9,917 nt of DNA from Halodesulfurarchaeum sp. Its GTDB lineage: Archaea > Halobacteriota > Halobacteria > Halobacteriales > Halobacteriaceae. Numbering within the stretch: the stretch's first letter is position 1; each line of letters starts with the position of its first letter. Below the pieces are notes generated by a model that saw only the letters and a program-made list of their open reading frames with translations, was not told the origin of the DNA and ran no database searches. A program made the translations under genes and the position numbers. Location of the stretch: NCBI GenBank assembly GCA_018334775.1, contig JAGXLJ010000021.1, forward strand, positions 1 through 9,917, read 5' to 3'. Below, one piece after another: positions 6,404-9,917 of the stretch.

Positions 6404-7996
6404 ATGAGCGAGCACAATCCAGACACCGCGTTCGCCGGGGTCAGCCGGCTCCGTGGCCGCATTTTCGGCAGCCTCGCGAAGGCAGCCTCCTGGCTGGGGG
6501 TCGTCGTCCTCGCCTGGCTACTCTTCATGGTGGTCGTCGACGCGTTCGGCCTCACCGCTGCGAGCACGGACTGGTATCTCGGCGCACTCGTGGGCTTCGG
6601 AGCACCGCTCGCGACGTACAGCGCCTATCTCTATTGGAAGCGGCCTGATCTCCGATGGATAGCGGTCCGAGCGACGGTAATCCCGCCCGCCGGGTTGATC
6701 TTTGCCGGGGCCATTTTCGTGCTCTTTCTCGTCTTCGAGCCGTTTTTCTGGTTCCTGTACTACACGATCGCCGTACTCCCCGCCGTCGCGGTCTATGGGC
6801 ACTTCGCCACCCGGGACGACACGCGAGCACCGCTGGCTGCAGGCTTTGTCGGTGTGGTTGGATTAGTCATCGGCTATTTCGTCGAACCGCTGATCCTGAT
6901 CATGCCACTTCCCTGGATCATGCTCGTCTGGGTGCTGGTCGTGCCAGCAGGGGCCCTGATCGCGTATCGGCAAGCTCCGGAGGACCGACAACAGCAAGTC
7001 ACAATTCTGGGCACCGGGGTGGCCGGCGGTGTTCTCGCGAGTTATCTCGGACCGGCACTGATCGGGGTGACACCGGATACGGCCGTCATCCTGTATGCGG
7101 CTACCTTGCTTCCAGTTGCCTGGTACAACGGCGCCGTTCTGGCAAATGACCGCAGTGCCTGGCCGGGACTGCTCGGCCCGGTTGTCGCTCTCGGGGCCAT
7201 CGGAGGGGGTATCGTTCTCGGCGGCCTCGTCGGCACGACTGGGCCCGAACCGGTCCTCGATTGGCAGTTCCTCACGAGCGCCCCGTCGACCCTCCCCGCA
7301 AATGCGGGGCTGTTCCCGGCGATCGTCGGCTCCGTGTTCATCATCGCCATCGTGGCCATCGTTTCCTTCGTCGTCGGGGTCGGGGCCGCGATCTACCTGG
7401 AGGAATACGCCCCCCAGACCGGTGTTGGAGGCACCATCACCCGGATCATCAGAGTGAATATCGCAAACCTGGCTGGCGTCCCATCTGTCGTCTATGGACT
7501 GCTCGGTCTCGGTCTGTTCGTGAACCTCATCGGGATGGGATTGGGCATCGTTCTCGTGGCCGGTCTCACACTCTCGCTTTTGATCCTCCCGATCGTGATC
7601 ATCTCCGCGCAGGAGGCGATCCGGTCGGTCCCGGAAGAAGTTCGGGAGGCCTCCTATGGGATGGGTGCCACCCGGTGGCAGACGATTCGGGAGGTGGTGC
7701 TCCCCAGGGCAGTTCCCGGGGTCCTCACCGGAACGATCCTGGCCTTGAGCCGGGCGATCGGTGAGACGGCACCGCTCCTGATGATCGGGGCGGCGACGAC
7801 GGTCTTCCGGCCGCCGACGGGCTTTGCCAGCCAGGTATCGGCGATGCCACTCCAGGTCTTCTACTGGTCGTTCCACCAAAAATCGGCCTTCAGGGAACTC
7901 ATCGCCCCGGCCGGAGTCGTCACGCTGCTCGTGGTAATGCTCTCGATGAACGTCCTCGCGATCTACCTTCGGAACAGATATGAACAGCAGGCCTAA
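6404..7996 (+). CDS. pstA: Phosphate ABC transporter permease PstA with long N-terminal membrane extension
   Basis: This is the second half of the phosphate channel. Bacterial PstA proteins have about 280-300 residues; this one has 530. The core is C-terminal: a membrane helix at about 257-277, then [10 protein letters not shown] (286-295), four further segments to about 402, the EAA loop with [24 protein letters not shown] (416-439), [12 protein letters not shown] (448-459) and a final helix near 502-522. The first 250 residues add about eight hydrophobic segments (near 31-50, 57-77, 93-112, 114-133, 144-163, 166-186, 199-217 and 225-244). A basic-acidic loop (188-197) interrupts them, and I recognise no motif. 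The start is supported by a Shine-Dalgarno and one-base spacing from pstC. Core function is secure. The extension's role is unknown; it could contact PstC, regulate transport or just widen the membrane footprint. Confidence 0.92.
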   Translation: MSEHNPDTAFAGVSRLRGRIFGSLAKAASWLGVVVLAWLLFMVVVDAFGLTAASTDWYLGALVGFGAPLATYSAYLYWKRPDLRWIAVRATVIPPAGLIFAGAIFVLFLVFEPFFWFLYYTIAVLPAVAVYGHFATRDDTRAPLAAGFVGVVGLVIGYFVEPLILIMPLPWIMLVWVLVVPAGALIAYRQAPEDRQQQVTILGTGVAGGVLASYLGPALIGVTPDTAVILYAATLLPVAWYNGAVLANDRSAWPGLLGPVVALGAIGGGIVLGGLVGTTGPEPVLDWQFLTSAPSTLPANAGLFPAIVGSVFIIAIVAIVSFVVGVGAAIYLEEYAPQTGVGGTITRIIRVNIANLAGVPSVVYGLLGLGLFVNLIGMGLGIVLVAGLTLSLLILPIVIISAQEAIRSVPEEVREASYGMGATRWQTIREVVLPRAVPGVLTGTILALSRAIGETAPLLMIGAATTVFRPPTGFASQVSAMPLQVFYWSFHQKSAFRELIAPAGVVTLLVVMLSMNVLAIYLRNRYEQQA

Positions 7997-8012
7997 CGTG
8001 GATTCACAAACG

Positions 8013-8852
8013 ATGGAGGAATCGACGACTGGTGACTGGTCGGAAACCGGACTGGACGAGTCCGACGGCGGCGACCGGGACATCGAACAGATCCCCGAGG
8101 CGGAAACCATCATCGAGGCCCGGAACCTCGACGTGTACTACGGGGAAGAGCGGGCACTAAACGACGTGTCCATGTCCATTCCCGAGCAGAAGGTCACCGC
8201 CATTATCGGTCCCTCCGGCTGTGGAAAATCCACCTTCCTGCGCTCGATCAACCGGATGAACGACCTGATCGACATCGCCAACGTCACCGGCGAACTCTGT
8301 TTCAAAGGGAAGAACGTCTACGACGAGGACGTGGACGCCGTGGCCCTCCGCCGACAGGTCGGGATGGTCTTCCAGGCCCCCAACCCGTTCCCCAAGAGCA
8401 TCTACGACAACGTCGCCTACGGACCGCGTATCCAGAACGACACCGAAAACCTCGATGAGCAGGTCGAACAGGCGCTTCGCCAGGCTGCCCTCTGGGACGA
8501 GGTCAAAGACCGCCTCGACGAGCGTGGCACCGACCTCTCGGGCGGCCAGCAACAGCGGCTCTGTATCGCCCGCGCCATCGCGGTCGACCCGGAAGTCGTC
8601 CTCATGGACGAGCCCGCAAGTGCGCTGGACCCGGTCGCGACTTCCAAGATCGAGGACCTCATCGATGAACTCTCCGAGGACTACACCGTCGTGATCGTCA
8701 CCCACAACATGCAGCAGGCCGCCCGGATCTCCGATAAGACTGCGGTCTTCCTGACCGGCGGCCACCTCGTCGAATACGGGGAGACCGACCGGATCTTCCA
8801 GAACCCGCGAAACGAACGGGTCGAGGATTACATCTCCGGGAAGTTCGGATAA
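8013..8852 (+). CDS. pstB: Phosphate ABC transporter ATP-binding protein PstB
   Basis: This cytoplasmic ATPase drives phosphate import by PstC/PstA. Counting from ATG 8013 (279 residues), the motifs are Walker [10 protein letters not shown] (66-74) followed by the PstB-typical [11 protein letters not shown], the Q-loop in [16 protein letters not shown], signature LSGGQQQR (175-182), Walker B VVLMDEP (195-201), ASALDP in the D-loop, and switch histidine H231 in [13 protein letters not shown]. An acidic N-terminal tail of about 30 residues precedes the domain, common in haloarchaeal ATPases. The start is uncertain: in-frame ATG 7980 (overlapping pstA by 17 bases) and GTG 7998 are also possible, and none has a strong Shine-Dalgarno. 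ATG 8013 avoids the overlap and the rare AGG codon. It is the last pst gene here; no phoU follows, and a T-rich terminator-like tract comes 20 bases after the stop. Confidence 0.95.
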   Translation: MEESTTGDWSETGLDESDGGDRDIEQIPEAETIIEARNLDVYYGEERALNDVSMSIPEQKVTAIIGPSGCGKSTFLRSINRMNDLIDIANVTGELCFKGKNVYDEDVDAVALRRQVGMVFQAPNPFPKSIYDNVAYGPRIQNDTENLDEQVEQALRQAALWDEVKDRLDERGTDLSGGQQQRLCIARAIAVDPEVVLMDEPASALDPVATSKIEDLIDELSEDYTVVIVTHNMQQAARISDKTAVFLTGGHLVEYGETDRIFQNPRNERVEDYISGKFG

Positions 8853-8865
8853 CGCGGTCCAAGGC

Positions 8866-8882
8866 GGCACTGTTTTTGTTTC
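8866..8882 (+). terminator. T-rich terminator after pstB
   Basis: About 20 bases past the pstB stop the plus strand reads TGTTTTTGTTT (8871-8881) after a GC-rich stretch. Archaeal RNA polymerase typically stops at such U-tracts without a hairpin. It would end the pst operon and separate it from the DUF4382 gene. Confidence 0.55.
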
Positions 8883-8987
8883 GTCGGCATAACCCCTCGA
8901 AAACCCGCTCAATTGGGCCTAATTCCAGTGAACTCTGGACAACGGCTGCCTGGGTACTTGGGTATGGGCACCCTATTCAGGATCACG

Positions 8988-9749
8988 ATGAGTTCCCCAA
9001 AGACGGACCCGAGCGATTCCAACGGTGCAGACACACAAACTACCATCCCCCGCCGGCGCGTCCTTGCCCTCGGGGCCGGCATTGGCGTCAGCCTCTTGGC
9101 AGGCTGTGCAGGTGATACGGGAACCGAGCCAGAAACTGGCGAGTTCCGACTTCTCGTGAGCGACCAGCCCGCGGACATCGGCGACTTCGACCGACTGGAC
9201 GTGTCCTTCGATCATGCGCGAATCTTCGAAGCTGGATCGGAGACGACGACGGAGGCACCGGCGGAAAATACGACAACCACCCAAGATGGCGAATCGACCC
9301 AGACACCAACCGAATCCGGGACATTACCGGACACGACCCCAGTAAGTGAACGTGTACAGAAGGCCGACGGGTACTTCATCATCGATCTCGACGGCGAAAC
9401 GGTCGATCTTACCACCGTTCTTGGCGAGGATGCGACGCCGGTCTTTGACGGTGAACTCGAACCGGGCACCTACACCAAAGTCGAACTCCACGTTGCGGAC
9501 GTCGAAGGCGTCGTAGACGGCGAGGAAGTCGCCGTCAAGGTGCCAAGCGAGAAGCTCCAGATCACTAACACCTTCGAAGTCACCACCGGGGAGCCAGTCG
9601 AGTTCGTCTTCGACATCAACGTCGTCAAGAAAGGTCCCACCAACGGTTACAACCTCCTGCCCGTGATTTCCGAAAGTGGGGTTGCGGGGCAAGACGTCGA
9701 GTACGAGGAAGTGCCGCGAGCCGAAACTGAGACAGAAACCGGCGAATAA
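8988..9749 (+). CDS. DUF4382-type Tat lipoprotein with Thr-rich insert
   Basis: The 253-residue precursor has a Tat-type signal (PRRRVLALGAGIG, 21-33) and a lipobox SLLAG-C with Cys40, so it is predicted to be anchored outside the cell. The mature part matches the DUF4382 pattern: EFRLLVSDQPADIGDFDRLDV near its start, and later FIIDLDGETVDLTTVLGE, LEPGTYTKVELHV and a beta-rich end with FVFDINVV and YNLLPVI. Its function is unknown; a carbohydrate-binding-like beta-sandwich has been suggested for similar domains. A low-complexity Thr/Glu/Ser/Pro stretch (about 83-119) interrupts the domain after DHARIFEAG and resembles linkers that are glycosylated in haloarchaeal surface proteins. Upstream in-frame starts exist (TTG 8913, ATG 8964), but ATG 8988 leaves a normal signal peptide. 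The terminator after pstB suggests separate transcription, though no clear TATA box is visible. Confidence 0.83.
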   Translation: MSSPKTDPSDSNGADTQTTIPRRRVLALGAGIGVSLLAGCAGDTGTEPETGEFRLLVSDQPADIGDFDRLDVSFDHARIFEAGSETTTEAPAENTTTTQDGESTQTPTESGTLPDTTPVSERVQKADGYFIIDLDGETVDLTTVLGEDATPVFDGELEPGTYTKVELHVADVEGVVDGEEVAVKVPSEKLQITNTFEVTTGEPVEFVFDINVVKKGPTNGYNLLPVISESGVAGQDVEYEEVPRAETETETGE

Positions 9750-9774
9750 GCCCAGTCTCGGCCGGGAGACGGGC
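9750..9774 (+). terminator. Hairpin directly after the DUF4382 stop codon
   Basis: GCCC (9750-9753) and GTCTC (9755-9759) pair with GAGAC (9766-9770) and GGGC (9771-9774) around a six-base GGCCGG loop, with one bulged A at 9754. This nine-pair stem begins on the base after the TAA. There is no T-tract behind it, so it may protect or define the 3' end of the mRNA rather than terminate by itself. Confidence 0.45.
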
Positions 9775-9790
9775 AAGTCGTCCCGGGCGC

Positions 9791-9835
9791 CACCTGAGGA
9801 GGGCGCACATTCATCGGACACAGGTGAGGCCCTCC
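9791..9835 (+). repeat. Two interlocked inverted repeats in the last intergenic gap
   Basis: CACCTG (9791-9796) pairs with CAGGTG (9821-9826), and GGAGGGC (9798-9804) pairs with GCCCTCC (9829-9835). The order A-B-A'-B' would form a pseudoknot if transcribed, rather than nested stems. In GC-rich DNA this may be chance. The next gene's TATA-like element lies only about 12 bases downstream. Confidence 0.3.
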
Positions 9836-9845
9836 CCGGCCCACA

Positions 9846-9855
9846 AGATTATTCG
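9846..9855 (+). promoter_or_regulatory. TATA-like element of the last gene
   Basis: AGATTATTCG is centred about 27 bases upstream of the ATG at 9877, consistent with a leaderless haloarchaeal transcript. An AC-rich CCCACAAG precedes it where the BRE would be expected. Confidence 0.4.
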
Positions 9856-9876
9856 GCCCGGCAAACTACGGATTCT

Positions 9877-9917
9877 ATGGACCACAGTACGCCCGGAATC
9901 CACCACATCACGGCCAT
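9877..9917 (+). CDS. VOC/glyoxalase-family protein, N-terminal fragment
   Basis: Only thirteen complete codons are visible before the window ends, reading MDHSTPGIHHITA. The GIHHITA block is the usual first beta strand of vicinal-oxygen-chelate proteins (ring-cleaving dioxygenases and glyoxalases), where the histidine after the glycine-isoleucine pair is commonly a metal ligand. In haloarchaea such proteins are mostly annotated as ring-cleaving dioxygenase or VOC family proteins, and their substrate is rarely known. A TATA-like element at leaderless spacing supports the ATG. The assignment rests on a very short stretch and should be read as probable only. Confidence 0.6.
   Translation, partial: MDHSTPGIHHITA

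Noticed and set aside
6863..8113. Long minus-strand open frame (416 codons) across pstA and the start of pstB.
   Set aside because: It is antisense to two clear genes, has Asp/Arg/His-rich composition without domains, and its ends match nothing. High GC gives few antisense stops.
8157..8912. Minus-strand open frame of 251 codons opposite pstB.
   Set aside because: It mirrors the codon pattern of pstB, which has every ABC motif intact; there is no recognisable product or promoter.
8924..8939. Inverted repeat TCCAG-N6-CTGGA upstream of the DUF4382 gene.
   Set aside because: Five-base arms with no TATA box beside them and no link to a regulator; this is expected by chance.
8913..8987. A 25-codon upstream extension of the DUF4382 gene starting at TTG.
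   Set aside because: It would place a non-signal segment before the Tat motif and starts at a rare codon; ATG 8988 gives a normal signal peptide. ATG 8964 remains a minor possibility.

Overview
The window reads as chromosomal DNA of a haloarchaeon (class Halobacteria). The proteins are acidic. Four secreted proteins begin with a twin-arginine signal ending in a lipobox cysteine. Several promoters have a TATA element about 25 bases ahead of a leaderless ATG. The best family matches are haloarchaeal versions. I cannot name the genus. Coding density is high: no gene-free stretch exceeds about 140 bases, and I see no tRNA, rRNA, CRISPR array, insertion sequence or sign of recent transfer.

Layout: (1) 1-260, plus strand: the end of an RdgB/HAM1-type XTP/dITP diphosphatase. 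(2) 261-3543, minus strand: a tungstate ABC importer, read as tupA (binding lipoprotein), tupB (permease), tupC (ATPase), followed after 68 bases by a lipoprotein of unknown function that appears to have its own TATA box. (3) 3602-4303, plus strand and divergent from tupA: a ModE-type winged-helix protein with TOBE/MOP oxyanion-binding repeats, the obvious candidate regulator of tup. The 58-base gap holds a shared TATA region overlaid by an inverted repeat. (4) 4403-8852, plus strand: pstS-pstC-pstA-pstB, the high-affinity phosphate importer. (5) 8988-9749: a DUF4382-type lipoprotein, followed by a hairpin. (6) 9877-9917: the first codons of a VOC/glyoxalase-like gene, cut by the window end.

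How the genes work together: two binding-protein-dependent oxyanion importers lie back to back, one for tungstate (for tungsten or molybdenum cofactor enzymes) and one for phosphate, with the predicted tungstate/molybdate sensor between them. Each importer has a Tat-exported lipoprotein on the outer face of the membrane, permease subunit(s) with the EAA/G coupling loop, and a cytoplasmic ATPase. One TupB subunit is presumably used twice per transporter; PstC and PstA form a heterodimer.

I do not see a clearly new biological system. The points most worth a second look are the PstA subunit with a roughly 250-residue membrane extension, the bidirectional tup/modE promoter with its candidate operator, the palindromic pst promoter, the missing phoU, and the two lipoproteins of unknown function beside the transporters.
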